Assembly: GCF_021568795.1 (NCBI RefSeq) | Contig: NZ_JAKGUE010000014.1 | Span: 1-64,000 of the forward strand | Source: Dethiosulfovibrio faecalis | GTDB lineage: Bacteria; Synergistota; Synergistia; Synergistales; Dethiosulfovibrionaceae | Reading direction: 5' to 3' | DNA: 64,000 nucleotides | Shown here: piece after piece, positions 50,754-60,349 of the stretch | Position numbering within the stretch: the stretch's first letter is position 1 | Layout: each line of letters opens with the position of its first letter | Notes under the pieces: model-generated | What the model saw: only the letters and a program-made list of their open reading frames with translations | Told to the model about the DNA's origin: nothing | Database searches by the model: none | Translations under genes and position numbers: made by a program

Positions 50754-53102
50754 CTACTCCCTGAAGCTGACCACTGTCACCCCGTAGCCGCCTTCCCCGT
50801 TTTCGCCTAGGCGGAAGTTCGCCACATAGGGTAGACGGCGACATAGCTCGTGGACCTTTCTACGCAGAATACCTTCGCCCCTTCCGTGAATCACGGTAAC
50901 CTCTCCGTAACCAGCCAGGACAGCCCTGTCCAGGTAATCCGCCACGAGAGGCATGGCCTCGTCCACCGTCATTCCCCGTACCATTATGGAGCTAGGGACC
51001 CCTACGGGGCGAGATACTGAGATTGAAGGACCGGAAACCTCCGGGCGTATCTTCTTGTCGCTCAACGTAAGTTTTTTGATATCCGTCTCTATCTTCAGAC
51101 CTCCCACCAGGACGACCGCTCTCTTTCCCTTCATGGAGAGCACCTCTCCAGCCGAACCGGATCCGGAGACCTGAACCACGTCTCCAACCTCTATCTCCCT
51201 GGAGCCCCGTTCCTTTATCTCCTTGGCCTCGAATACAGCCTGACGGACCTGGGATCGTTCCTTCGATTTTTTGACCCCTTTTTTGTGTTTGTTCAACTCC
51301 CTGTCAGCTGCCGATTTAGCGGCCTCCTCAAGACCTCGGAGCATCTCCCTGGCCTGGCTCTCCGCCTCCTCCAGGACCCTCTCCGCCTCTCTATCGGCCT
51401 TCATGATGGTCCGTCTTTTTATCCTCTCAAGATCGCGACGGTCTTTTTCGATGGCTTTTTTAAGCTCCTCTATCTCAAGCCTCTCCTTGGCCAAAGAGGC
51501 GGCCTGAGAGTCGAGGTGAAGGGTCTTCTTCTGAAGCTCGCCTATCATGGTCTCTATAGAGGCCTCTCCGCTTTTAAGCACCTTCTCTGCCTCTCCCAGG
51601 ACCTCCACGTGCATTCCTAGCCTCTCAGCTATGGCCAGGGCGTTGCTCTGTCCCGGAATACCCATTATCAGCCGGTAGGTCGGGGTAAGGGTGGATAGGT
51701 CGAAATCCACGCTGGCTGTCTCTACTCCGTCGGTGGTGGTAGCGAACTTTTTTATGGGATTGTGATGGGTGGTCGCCATTACCAAAGGACCTCTTCTCTT
51801 GAAGGTCTTGAGCAACGCGACCCCAAGTGCGGCTCCCTCCTGGGGATCGGTACCCGCACCCAGCTCGTCCAGAAGGATCAGGGATCGGTCATCCGACTCC
51901 TCCAATATGTCCACGACGTTCTTGAGGTGGGCACTGAAGGTCGAGAGACTTTGCTCTATGCTCTGCTCGTCGCCGATATCGGAGAAAAGAGACGACACCT
52001 CTCCGATCTGAGAGCCCTCCACCGCCGGGATCGGCAGACCGCACCAGGCCAGAAAGACCGACACTCCTACGGTCTTGAGAGCCACGGTCTTTCCTCCCGT
52101 ATTGGGACCGGTGATGACCAGGACCCTGAAAGCCCCACCGCAATGGACGTCAATGGGAACCGCCGACGAACCGAGCATAGGATGACGCACCTGGAACAGT
52201 CTGAAACGGGTCCCCCCGATCATCTCCGGAAAGGTCCATCTCTCCCTATCCATCAAATCCGATATGGCATATATCATATCCATGGTTCCTACAACGTCCT
52301 GGGCCTCGAGGACGGCCCCTTTTCTGGACATTATACCGGTGGTAAGGGCCCGGAGGATTCGTCTTTCCTCGTCTCTCTCGTCCTGACGGAGCTCCACCAT
52401 GCGATTGTTCAGGGAGACCACGCAGTTGGGCTCCATGTAAGCGGAGTTTCCCGATGAGGAACGATCTACCAATATCCCCGGGAACCTTCCCACGAGCTCC
52501 TGTCTAACCAGAAGGACCGATCTGCCGTTTCTTATGGAGAGGACCCTCTCCTGCAGCATATGGGAGGAACTACCGTTGATTATGCCGTTACAGTCTTTCC
52601 TTATTTTTCTCCGTAGTTCGTCTATCCTCTCCCTCAGATCCCTCAGCCTCGGAGATGCTCCGTCGTAGAGCTCACCCTTCTCGTCCAACACGGATAGCCT
52701 TTCGAGATCCTCGGAAAAATCCCGAACCCTTCTGGCCAAAGTCCACAGGGCGGGAAAATCGTCCCTGACCTCTCCTACGGAATCGCGGATACGCCCAGCC
52801 AGATGAAGGAGGACACGCACACGCAGAAGCTCCTCTCCCGACATCATGCCGGTCTCGGAGGCTCCTTCGATAAGTCCGTCAACAGAAGCCACGTCGGAGG
52901 ACCAGGGCAAATTGCCCTGTATAGACAGATACCTCCTGTACCCCTCGATCAGGGCCTGTCTCTTGAGAACCTGGTCCATATCGGAAAAGGGTTCCTGCCG
53001 AGACAACATAAAAACGCCCAGTTCGCTTCGAGCCCGAGAGGCGAACTGGAACATTATCTTCTCTATTTCTAGGCTTTTATAGGCCGCTTTCGACACATAC
53101 AT
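50754..53102 (-). CDS. mutS2: MutS2 (ribosome-rescue/anti-recombination ATPase with Smr domain)
   Basis: MutS-like ATPase lacking the mismatch-recognition domain. Homologues suppress recombination or split collided ribosomes. The ATPase has the Walker A loop ITGPNTGGKTVALKTVG (near 327-343), a Walker B LLDELGAGTDPQEGAAL and the switch STFSAHLKN. A long coiled coil (about 510-620, Glu/Lys/Arg-rich) leads to a C-terminal Smr nuclease domain with VIHGRGEGILRRKVHELC (near 740-757). 782 aa. ATG 53102. It lies 3 bp after cvpA, matching the zapA-cvpA-mutS2 order of Firmicutes. Confidence 0.95.
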   Translation of the reverse strand: MYVSKAAYKSLEIEKIMFQFASRARSELGVFMLSRQEPFSDMDQVLKRQALIEGYRRYLSIQGNLPWSSDVASVDGLIEGASETGMMSGEELLRVRVLLHLAGRIRDSVGEVRDDFPALWTLARRVRDFSEDLERLSVLDEKGELYDGASPRLRDLRERIDELRRKIRKDCNGIINGSSSHMLQERVLSIRNGRSVLLVRQELVGRFPGILVDRSSSGNSAYMEPNCVVSLNNRMVELRQDERDEERRILRALTTGIMSRKGAVLEAQDVVGTMDMIYAISDLMDRERWTFPEMIGGTRFRLFQVRHPMLGSSAVPIDVHCGGAFRVLVITGPNTGGKTVALKTVGVSVFLAWCGLPIPAVEGSQIGEVSSLFSDIGDEQSIEQSLSTFSAHLKNVVDILEESDDRSLILLDELGAGTDPQEGAALGVALLKTFKRRGPLVMATTHHNPIKKFATTTDGVETASVDFDLSTLTPTYRLIMGIPGQSNALAIAERLGMHVEVLGEAEKVLKSGEASIETMIGELQKKTLHLDSQAASLAKERLEIEELKKAIEKDRRDLERIKRRTIMKADREAERVLEEAESQAREMLRGLEEAAKSAADRELNKHKKGVKKSKERSQVRQAVFEAKEIKERGSREIEVGDVVQVSGSGSAGEVLSMKGKRAVVLVGGLKIETDIKKLTLSDKKIRPEVSGPSISVSRPVGVPSSIMVRGMTVDEAMPLVADYLDRAVLAGYGEVTVIHGRGEGILRRKVHELCRRLPYVANFRLGENGEGGYGVTVVSFRE

Positions 53103-53105
53103 AGC

Positions 53106-53642
53106 TCAGATATCCCCCGTATCGACGGGATAGGAACTCCCTTCATCGGGCAAAAGCCCGCTCTTGGCCGCATAGGGCGCGACGTGAGGCCATATGGTCG
53201 CGGCCAAAATCATTGAACGACTCTGTTTCAAAACTTCCTGGGGCACCAGAGGCTTCACCATGGAGAGCAGCACGAAGAGGACCAACAGAAGGGCCACCGA
53301 CTTAACGCACCCGGCGGCCAGTCCCAGCATTCGATCCAGAAAGGTGAGGGAGGTGATGGTCAGAAAAGCCCTGCATATCCTGGTCAACAGGGCACCCAGA
53401 AGGACGACCACGACGAAGACTATCACCATGGAGATCACCTTGCCGGCAGGAAGGGACAGACCGTCGAAAGCCTCCATCAGAAAAGCAGCACCCTGGTCGG
53501 CCAGGCGAAAAGCCAAAACCAGACCTCCCACCGTGGCCACCAGGGATATGACCTCTCCCATAAGGCCTCGCAACATTCCCTTGACCGCGAAAATCACCGT
53601 GACAAACAGAAATATCAGGTCTATTGCCAGTCCTATATTCAT
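53106..53642 (-). CDS. cvpA: CvpA family membrane protein
   Basis: Four-helix inner-membrane protein related to colicin V production protein CvpA. Helices lie at about 5-22, 28-47, 64-84 and 100-127, with the family segment AVKGMLRGLMGEVISLVATVGGLVLAFR at the start. 178 aa. ATG 53642 overlaps the zapA stop by 4 nt. The precise function in envelope homeostasis is unsettled; the conserved link to mutS2 and zapA is positional. Confidence 0.88.
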   Translation of the reverse strand: MNIGLAIDLIFLFVTVIFAVKGMLRGLMGEVISLVATVGGLVLAFRLADQGAAFLMEAFDGLSLPAGKVISMVIVFVVVVLLGALLTRICRAFLTITSLTFLDRMLGLAAGCVKSVALLLVLFVLLSMVKPLVPQEVLKQSRSMILAATIWPHVAPYAAKSGLLPDEGSSYPVDTGDI

Positions 53643-53893
53643 GGAGAATTCTCCTCCGGATCGACTTCAGCCAGTAGATTCTCCAGCCTTCTGTTTTGAC
53701 CGTCGACCCAGAGGACCAGGTTCAGCCACGCCATCAGAAGTCGTCGATCCGAGGGCATCTTGGAATCGATCTTGGCCATAACCTCCTCCGTGAAGGCCAT
53801 GGCCCGTGACCAGGCAGCTTCGTCTACGGCGGTCTCCACGCTGTAGCGGTTCATGCCTATAACGACGGTCTCTTGGCGGCTTTTATCGGACAA
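53639..53893 (-). CDS. ZapA-like cell-division protein
   Basis: 84-residue protein resembling ZapA, which bundles FtsZ protofilaments. It shows a short N-terminal beta part (TVVIGMNRYSVETAVDE) and an alpha-helical tail with SDRRLLMAWLNLVLWVDGQNRRLENLLAEV, as in ZapA dimers. It precedes cvpA-mutS2, where zapA is found in many Firmicutes, which strengthens a call that sequence alone would leave weak. Confidence 0.7.
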   Translation of the reverse strand: MSDKSRQETVVIGMNRYSVETAVDEAAWSRAMAFTEEVMAKIDSKMPSDRRLLMAWLNLVLWVDGQNRRLENLLAEVDPEENSP

Positions 53894-53909
53894 TCAAGCG
53901 ACTCCCCTC

Positions 53910-54203
53910 TTATCCTCTGTTATCCGGCCCCTCCTGGGGCAACAGATTTTTAAGTTTGCCGTAGACAGCGGTCAGACGACTCTCCATCTGGGCCTTCTCC
54001 TTTTGAAGGTTCATCTTCTCCCTCTCCAGTTGCTCTATCCGTCTCTGGCTCTCCTTGTCCTGCCTTATATGTTCCATCTCTTTGTCCTTCAGCTGGGTCT
54101 TGGCTCCCTCCAGCTCGTCCTTGAAGCGGTCTCTGGATTCTTTAAGGACCTTAAGTCTCTCAGCAAGTCCATCGATAAGTTGATCCATATTTTCCAGGTT
54201 CAT
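53910..54203 (-). CDS. Small coiled-coil protein (ZapB-like)
   Basis: A 97-residue protein that is almost wholly a coiled coil (about 5-85), rich in Glu, Lys, Arg and Gln, with heptad Leu/Met positions. It resembles ZapB or other division/septum coiled coils, but coiled coils cannot be assigned by composition. Placed between pheT and the ZapA-like gene, so a ZapA partner is a reasonable inference. ATG 54203 follows GGAGGGG. Confidence 0.65.
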   Translation of the reverse strand: MNLENMDQLIDGLAERLKVLKESRDRFKDELEGAKTQLKDKEMEHIRQDKESQRRIEQLEREKMNLQKEKAQMESRLTAVYGKLKNLLPQEGPDNRG

Positions 54204-54259
54204 AATGACCCCTCCAGTATTATTTAAGATTTCGGGAATGCCCGTTATAGCTCCGCAGC

Positions 54260-56662
54260 TCAGCGGAGAGAATAGCCTTTTTCTTCCAGTCTGGACCTTA
54301 ATTCATCGTGTACGGAGTCGATCTCCTTGTCCTTAAGGGTCCTGTCCGAACTTCTGTATGCCATGGAAAACGCAAGACTCCTCTTGCCCTCGGGGATCCC
54401 CTTTCCCTCGTATATATCGAACAGCCTGACCTTATCGAGAAGATCGTCGGCGAGGGATTCTATATCCTCCACCACCGATTCGACCGAGACGGAGGAATCG
54501 GACAGCAAGGACACGTCCCTGAAAACCGGAGGATAAGAGGAGCCCTGACCGAACCGCAAGACAGGATCCTCCAGCAGAGGAGCCAGATCGAACTCGAAAC
54601 AGTAAACCGGGCCGTCCAGGTCCAACTCGCTCTCTACGGCCGGTTTCAGTCTGACCATAAAGCCTATCACCGCACTATCATACACGATATGGGCCGTTTG
54701 CCCAAGATGTCCGAAGGGCTCCTCCCCCTGGACGAAGGAAAAACGGACCTTTCTGGACAACCCAAAGGACTGGACGTCCGCCTTCACGGACAGTAGGTCG
54801 TCTACGACGGATTCGCCGTAAGGGCTGCGTGTATCCTTGCCGGGATAGACCAGACCGGAGATCCTGTCGAACTCGATCAACTCGTCCTTTTCGTCCAGTC
54901 TGAAGACCCTTCCGGACTCGAAAAGCCTGACGGGACCTCTCCAACCCGACCTCAGGGTCCGCCTCAGGGACTCAAGAAGTCCGGGCAACATGGTCGATCT
55001 CATTACGGACAGCTCCCCGCTTATCGGGTTGCTGAGAGACAGGAAACGACCTCTGGGATCGTCCTCAAGGCGCAGTATATCTCTGTATTTAGGCGAATGG
55101 AAGCTGTAAGAGACGACCTCCACGTACCCTCTGGCGATGGCAAGCGACCTCAGCTCTCTCGATGTCGCGGTCACGGCTCCCAGTTTTCCCGCACTGTAGG
55201 AGCATCCGGGAATTCGGGAAGGTATCACATCGTATCCCCTTATCCTGGCGACCTCCTCCACGAGATCCTCCTCTATGGATATATCCGGACGATAGGAAGG
55301 GACTTTGAAACTTCGCACGCAGTCGTCCTCATTGGCCTCGACCTCGACAAGTCCCAGCCTCGACAGGATGGAGGACGCCTCTTTCATATCGTCCCACTGG
55401 GCGATTCGGGCCAGTTTCCTTTTCGTGAGGGACACCACCGGGCGGTTCATATCGCCTCTGAAGGCTCTGGCCACGCCGGAGGCGACCTCCGCACATCCCC
55501 AGTCTCTCAGTAGGGAGAAAGCGTAGTCTATGGCTCTCTCCGGAAGCTCCGGATCCACCCCTCTGGCGTAGCGATAGGAGGCCTCGCTGGGAAGTCCCAG
55601 ACGACGGGAGGTCGAGCCTATTCTGGCAGGATCGAATATGGCGCTCTCCAGGAGTAACCTAGTCGTGCCATCCTCTATCTCTGAGTTCAACCCTCCCATG
55701 ACCCCCGCCAGGGCCACAGAGCTATCGCCACTGCATATGACGAGATCCGACGAATCGAGGGTCCTTTCCTTGTGGTCCAGCGTCACGAATCGCTCTCCCT
55801 GGAGGGCCGAACGGACCGAGATGGACCGATCGGGCAACCTGTCGGTATCGAAGGCATGAAGAGGCTGCCCCAGGGCGAGCATGGTCAGGTTGGTAACGTC
55901 GACCACGTTGTTGACCGGCCTCATTCCGCAAAGAGACAGCCGGATCCTGGCCTCAAGAGGTGACGGCGCTATCTTCAATTTCTCCGCCATACCCATGAGA
56001 TAGACCGGACATCCATCGTCCTCCAGGGTTATGCCTCTGAAGTCGAAGTTCCAGTCGGGATCGCCCAGAGAGACGGGCTCGTCCTCATTTTTCATGGACG
56101 CCTCGGGAAAGAGGGCTATCACCTCTCTGGCGATCCCTCTCATGCTCAACATATCCCCTCTGTTGGGCGTTATAGAAAGCTCCAATACGAAGTCGTCCAA
56201 ACCCAGGGCCTTGACTGCGTCGTCTCCTGCGGTCAGATGCTCGGGGAGCCTCAGTATACCGAACTCGTCCGCCACGTCGGGAAGTCCCAGCTCCTCGGCG
56301 GAAAGCATCATACCCGAGCTGACCACGCCGTCGAAATCCCTGTCGCCCAACACGGTTCCGTCGGCTACGGTAGCGCCACCGGGAGCGTAGGGGACCTTGT
56401 CGCCTACGGACAGGTTCTTAGCGGCGGTTACACATGTGGTGGAGCCGTTCCCCCTATCGAGCTCCACCAGCAGGAGGTTTTCGCTGCTAGGATGGGGAAC
56501 TATCGAGGACACCTGGGCCACCACTATCCCGGCCAACCTCTCGCACGGGCGATGTATAGCCTCTATTTCGTTTCCGGTAACGGTGAGCCTCTCGGCCACC
56601 GTCTCCATCGAGACAGGCAGGTCCACCAGCTCGTTGAGCCAATTCCAGGAAACCAGCATCAT
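54260..56662 (-). CDS. pheT: Phenylalanine--tRNA ligase beta subunit
   Basis: Non-catalytic subunit carrying tRNA recognition and Tyr-tRNA(Phe) editing. An EMAP-like tRNA-binding domain covers about 40-150, the B3/B4 editing domain about 205-380, B5 about 405-475 and a C-terminal FDX-ACB domain about 705-800. Recognisable blocks are ELSITPNRGDMLSMRGIAREV and RYARGVDPELPERAID. 800 aa. ATG 56662 overlaps the pheS stop by 4 nt. Confidence 0.96.
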   Translation of the reverse strand: MMLVSWNWLNELVDLPVSMETVAERLTVTGNEIEAIHRPCERLAGIVVAQVSSIVPHPSSENLLLVELDRGNGSTTCVTAAKNLSVGDKVPYAPGGATVADGTVLGDRDFDGVVSSGMMLSAEELGLPDVADEFGILRLPEHLTAGDDAVKALGLDDFVLELSITPNRGDMLSMRGIAREVIALFPEASMKNEDEPVSLGDPDWNFDFRGITLEDDGCPVYLMGMAEKLKIAPSPLEARIRLSLCGMRPVNNVVDVTNLTMLALGQPLHAFDTDRLPDRSISVRSALQGERFVTLDHKERTLDSSDLVICSGDSSVALAGVMGGLNSEIEDGTTRLLLESAIFDPARIGSTSRRLGLPSEASYRYARGVDPELPERAIDYAFSLLRDWGCAEVASGVARAFRGDMNRPVVSLTKRKLARIAQWDDMKEASSILSRLGLVEVEANEDDCVRSFKVPSYRPDISIEEDLVEEVARIRGYDVIPSRIPGCSYSAGKLGAVTATSRELRSLAIARGYVEVVSYSFHSPKYRDILRLEDDPRGRFLSLSNPISGELSVMRSTMLPGLLESLRRTLRSGWRGPVRLFESGRVFRLDEKDELIEFDRISGLVYPGKDTRSPYGESVVDDLLSVKADVQSFGLSRKVRFSFVQGEEPFGHLGQTAHIVYDSAVIGFMVRLKPAVESELDLDGPVYCFEFDLAPLLEDPVLRFGQGSSYPPVFRDVSLLSDSSVSVESVVEDIESLADDLLDKVRLFDIYEGKGIPEGKRSLAFSMAYRSSDRTLKDKEIDSVHDELRSRLEEKGYSLR

Positions 56663-57696
56663 TCATCCCTCCCGGAGAGCAGATAGGACAGATCTCCCTC
56701 GAAGAGAGGGCGAAGGTCCCTGAGATCGTACTTCAACATAGCTATTCGATCCAGCCCCATACCCCAGGCGAAGCCGTTGAACCTCTCGGGGTCGACTCCT
56801 CCGGCCCGAAGTACCTCGGGATGGACCATTCCCATACCGCCTATCTCCAGCCATCCGGTCCCCTTGCAGATCCGGCAGGAAGGATCCTTGCCGGAACAGG
56901 CGATACACTCTATGTCGACCTCCATGGACGGCTCGGTGAAGGGGAAATAGCTCGCCCTGTATCGAGCCTTGAGAGGTCTGGAGAAGATCGCCGAAACCAT
57001 GGCCTCCAGACAGCCCTTGAGATCCCCGATGGAGACGTCCTCCTCCACCAATAGCCCCTCTATCTGATGGAACATAGGGGAATGGGTGGGATCGCTGTCC
57101 CTCCTGTAGACCTTCCCGGGACAGGCTATCCTCAAAGGCGCTCCGTAGGCCAACATGGACCTCACCTGCACCGGAGAGGTATGGGTTCTGAGAAGTCTGC
57201 CGTCGTCGAAATAAAAGGTGTCCTGCATATCCCTGGCGGGATGATGAGGGGGGATGTTGAGGGCCTCGAAATTATGAAAATCGTCCTCTACCTCCGGTCC
57301 AAGAGCCACGGAAAAGCCAAGTCCGGTGAGTATCTCGGAGACATCGTACATAACCTGCATAACCGGGTGGACCCCTCCGGAAAGGCGACCTCTGGCGGGC
57401 TGGGTAACGTCCACGAACTCATTGAGCTCCTTTTCCCTCAGGGCATCGTCTTCCGCTCTTTTAGACCTCTCGGTAAGGTCCGAGTCGAGAACTTGCTTAA
57501 GCTCGTTTATGACCTTTCCCGCCTCCGGACGTTCTTCCGACGACATCGCCCCCAGAGACTTCAAAAGGGCGGTCACCTTGCCCTTCTTGCCCAGATAGCG
57601 AACCCGGAGGTCCTTAAGATCGTCCAGAGACTTCGCATCCTCCAGCTCAGAAAGGAAGGAACTTCTCACCCCTTCTATATCCAGTTTCAAATCCAT
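56659..57696 (-). CDS. pheS: Phenylalanine--tRNA ligase alpha subunit
   Basis: Catalytic subunit. The N-terminal coiled coil (about 1-90) includes RVRYLGKKGKVTALLKSLG. Class II motifs include FYFDDGRLLRTHTSPVQVRSM, MFHQIEGLLVEEDVSIGDLKGCL and, in motif 3, GFAWGMGLDRIAMLKYDLRDLR. Four Cys (CIACSGKDPSCRICKGTGW) are typical of this subtype. 345 aa. It lies 3 bp after ktrA. No T-box or Phe-rich leader is present because it directly follows the potassium genes. Confidence 0.96.
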   Translation of the reverse strand: MDLKLDIEGVRSSFLSELEDAKSLDDLKDLRVRYLGKKGKVTALLKSLGAMSSEERPEAGKVINELKQVLDSDLTERSKRAEDDALREKELNEFVDVTQPARGRLSGGVHPVMQVMYDVSEILTGLGFSVALGPEVEDDFHNFEALNIPPHHPARDMQDTFYFDDGRLLRTHTSPVQVRSMLAYGAPLRIACPGKVYRRDSDPTHSPMFHQIEGLLVEEDVSIGDLKGCLEAMVSAIFSRPLKARYRASYFPFTEPSMEVDIECIACSGKDPSCRICKGTGWLEIGGMGMVHPEVLRAGGVDPERFNGFAWGMGLDRIAMLKYDLRDLRPLFEGDLSYLLSGRDE

Positions 57697-57699
57697 CGT

Positions 57700-58389
57700 C
57701 TAGACCTCCCCTTCCGAATTTATTTTTTCCAGTTTATCCACCCAATCGGCCAGGCGTTCTCTATCGCCGACCAACATCAGCTTGTCTCCCTCTCTTATAA
57801 CCGAGTCCGGACCTGGCATCATCTTGGCGTCGTCCCGCTCCAACAACAAAATGGACGCGCCGTATGAACTTCTGAAGTTCAGCTCCATAAGGCTCTTTCC
57901 AACCATGTCAGGAAGGGGCCTCAGCTCTCCCACTATATAGCCGTTGCCCGGTATCTGAGAGAAGTTCGACAACCAGGGGTTGACGAACTGCTCCGCTAGA
58001 CGGACTCCCATGTCCTTTTCGGGAAAGATGACCCTGTCCGCTCCAACTCTGGCCAGGACCCTGGCGTGAAGGGCCGTCTGGGCTCTGGAGACGAGCCGGT
58101 CTATTCCCAAACCTTTGAGGATCGCGGTCGTGAGGATGCTGGCCTCCACGTTCTCCCCTATGGCGACAACTGCCACGTCGGCCTCCTTGGCCCCGACCTT
58201 TATGAGAGCCTCCTCGTCGGAGGCGTCGAGCTCGGCGGCGTAGTCCACCGTATCGGCGACCTCCGCCACCTTGTCGGGATCCATGTCGACCGCAACTACC
58301 CTCTGTCCCAGAGCTACCAACCTCTCGCAAAGAGAGAGGCCGAAACGCCCCAGCCCTACGACGAAATACATTTTGGTCTCCCGGGCCAT
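57700..58389 (-). CDS. ktrA: Potassium uptake gating protein KtrA/TrkA type
   Basis: Cytoplasmic RCK ring subunit that gates the KtrB/TrkH channel. RCK_N Rossmann fold: VVGLGRFGLSLCERLVALG (near 10-28), then VDMDPDKVAEV and DASDEEALIKVGA. The RCK_C domain (about 140-225) has LRPLPDMVGKSLMELNFRSSYGASILLLERD, a region that binds c-di-AMP in Gram-positive KtrA. 229 aa, single-copy (Ktr-like) rather than tandem TrkA. ATG 58389 follows AGGAG. It is 13 bp downstream of the channel gene. Confidence 0.92.
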   Translation of the reverse strand: MARETKMYFVVGLGRFGLSLCERLVALGQRVVAVDMDPDKVAEVADTVDYAAELDASDEEALIKVGAKEADVAVVAIGENVEASILTTAILKGLGIDRLVSRAQTALHARVLARVGADRVIFPEKDMGVRLAEQFVNPWLSNFSQIPGNGYIVGELRPLPDMVGKSLMELNFRSSYGASILLLERDDAKMMPGPDSVIREGDKLMLVGDRERLADWVDKLEKINSEGEV

Positions 58390-58402
58390 GAAAAAACAGC
58401 TC

Positions 58403-59722
58403 CTATCCTATAGGTATGAAGGTCTCGGCGTAGCTGACCTTGCGGGACTCGTCGCTGTCCGCGAGGCTGAACAGGAAGGTTAGAATCCCCACCCTACCCC
58501 AGAACATCAATAGTATCAGGATCCATTTTCCCGCAGGGGAGAGATCCGCAGTCACTCCCATGGAAAGCCCCACCGTGCCCATTGCCGAGACGACCTCGAA
58601 GGCCAGGCTCCTGAACGACATGTCCTCCACCAAGTTCAGAAGGAGTATACCAAATAAAACCGTGGCTACGTAGAGGAAAGCGAGCATCATCGCCCTCAGC
58701 ACGAGTTTTTGAGGGACGCTTCTGTGCCAGAGCACCAGATTGGAGTCGCCTCTCGTGTTGAAAAAGACGGAGGAGACCAGAAGCCCGAAGGTGGTTGTCT
58801 TCATCCCCCCTCCGGTAGAACCAGGCGAAGCTCCTATCATCATCAGTATCATGATCAAAAAAGCCCCTAGAGAGGACAGCTCGACGGTCGGCAAGGTGTT
58901 AAAGCCAGCGGTACGAGAGGTAACCGAAGCGAAAAGAGCGTTCCATATCTTCATGGGAACAGAAAGCCCTTTCAGCAGACCATCCCATTCGGTCAAGGCG
59001 AGAAGAACCGCTCCGAAAAACACCAACGACACGGTCGCCACCAGCACCAGCTTGGTATGAACGGAAAGCCTTTTTCTGCCTCTGAACCACTCACCTAGCT
59101 CCCACAAAACGATGAAACCGACACCGCCTAGAACTATAAGGGACATCATCACCGCTGGAAGAAGCCATCCCGTAGCATACCCCTCCAGGCTGTCGACGAA
59201 GAGGGAGAAACCGGCGTTGCAGAAGGCGCTGATGCTGTGAAAGATCGAGCACCAGAGAGATTCCTTGGAGGACATGGTCTCTCTGAAAACGAAAAAAAGC
59301 GGGACAGTGGCTAAGCACTCGATCACAAGGGTAATCTTTACTATACGGGCCACGAGCCTCACCGCACCGGAGGGTCCCTCAAGCCCCATACCTCCGGCAA
59401 AGAGAAGCCTCTGTCTTATCCCTATGGGACGACGCAGTAGAAAAAGGGTGAAGGTCGCTGCGGTCATGACTCCCAGACCTCCCAGCTGAATCAGAAGAAG
59501 AAGTATCGCCTGAGACGAAAAGACCAGGTCCCTGCCGGTATCTACCACAGCCAGGCCGGTCACGCAGACAGCGGAAGTGGAGGTAAAAAGGGCGTCCAAC
59601 GGAGAGATAGGCATATCTCCCAGATAGTTGAAACCCCATAGCAGAAGGGCTCCTATCAAAATCAATGATAGGAACCCTCCGACGATGGCTCGTTCAACTC
59701 GTATAGAGCTGTATGTCCTCAC
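58403..59722 (-). CDS. ktrB: Potassium uptake channel KtrB/TrkH type
   Basis: Integral K+ translocator with four M1-P-M2 repeats. The pore-loop filters are TSAVCVTGLA (near 48), SISAFCNAGFSL (near 166), TSRTAGFNTL (near 270) and VSAMGTVGLSMG (near 387). 439 aa, so KtrB length rather than the longer TrkH. The start is GTG 59722, sharing one base with the rplT stop (TAGTG). The pair sits between ribosomal protein genes and pheS, in one apparent transcript. Confidence 0.93.
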   Translation of the reverse strand: MRTYSSIRVERAIVGGFLSLILIGALLLWGFNYLGDMPISPLDALFTSTSAVCVTGLAVVDTGRDLVFSSQAILLLLIQLGGLGVMTAATFTLFLLRRPIGIRQRLLFAGGMGLEGPSGAVRLVARIVKITLVIECLATVPLFFVFRETMSSKESLWCSIFHSISAFCNAGFSLFVDSLEGYATGWLLPAVMMSLIVLGGVGFIVLWELGEWFRGRKRLSVHTKLVLVATVSLVFFGAVLLALTEWDGLLKGLSVPMKIWNALFASVTSRTAGFNTLPTVELSSLGAFLIMILMMIGASPGSTGGGMKTTTFGLLVSSVFFNTRGDSNLVLWHRSVPQKLVLRAMMLAFLYVATVLFGILLLNLVEDMSFRSLAFEVVSAMGTVGLSMGVTADLSPAGKWILILLMFWGRVGILTFLFSLADSDESRKVSYAETFIPIG

Positions 59723-60081
59723 TACGCCTGATTCAAGGCCTCTTTGGCCTTGACGGCTAGGGCCTCGAAGGCGGGCATGTCGTTTACGGCCAGGTCCGCA
59801 AGCATCTTGCGGTTGACCTCCACGCCGGCCTTCTTCAAGCCGTTGATCAGATTGCTGTAGTTCATGCCGTTGATCCTGGCCGCAGCGTTGATCCTGGTTA
59901 TCCAGAGACGACGGAAATCTCTCTTGCGAAGTTTCCTGTCGGCGTACATCCTGGTCAGTGAGTGAAGGAAAGCCTCCCTGGCACGGCGATAAACGTTTTT
60001 CTTTCTTCCGAAATAACCCTTAGTTATGGAAAACAGCTTTTTGCGTTTTCTATCGCTAGAGCTGGCAGCAGCAACACGCAT
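59722..60081 (-). CDS. rplT: Large ribosomal subunit protein bL20
   Basis: 23S-binding assembly protein and the autoregulator of infC-rpmI-rplT operons in several bacteria. Basic N-terminus with [43 protein letters not shown], then [26 protein letters not shown]. 119 aa, normal. It follows rpmI by 30 bp. Confidence 0.98.
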   Translation of the reverse strand: MRVAAASSSDRKRKKLFSITKGYFGRKKNVYRRAREAFLHSLTRMYADRKLRKRDFRRLWITRINAAARINGMNYSNLINGLKKAGVEVNRKMLADLAVNDMPAFEALAVKAKEALNQA

Positions 60082-60111
60082 CGTTCTTCACCTCTCGTTA
60101 CGAAATCGCCG

Positions 60112-60309
60112 TTAGGCGTAGGGCATCATTTTCTTCATCGTCTCGGTCAAAGTATCGTTAAGGATACCATCCTGACGAAGGCGACGAAGGCGACTGGCGT
60201 TCTTCGTCTTGAGCTTGTGAGCGCGACCGGATTTCTTATAGGATACCTTTCCCGTTCCGGTGAAAGAAAAACGCTTTTTAGCGCCGGAGTGGGTTTTCAT
60301 CTTAGGCAT
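60112..60309 (-). CDS. rpmI: Large ribosomal subunit protein bL35
   Basis: 65-residue basic ribosomal protein with the family start MPKMKTHSGAKKRFSFTGTG and the middle RAHKLKTKNASRLRRLR. ATG 60309 follows AAGGAGGAG. Middle gene of infC-rpmI-rplT, 40 bp after infC. Confidence 0.98.
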   Translation of the reverse strand: MPKMKTHSGAKKRFSFTGTGKVSYKKSGRAHKLKTKNASRLRRLRQDGILNDTLTETMKKMMPYA

Positions 60310-60349
60310 AGGAGCTCCTCCTTATATTAGAATACCGTTTTATACGACC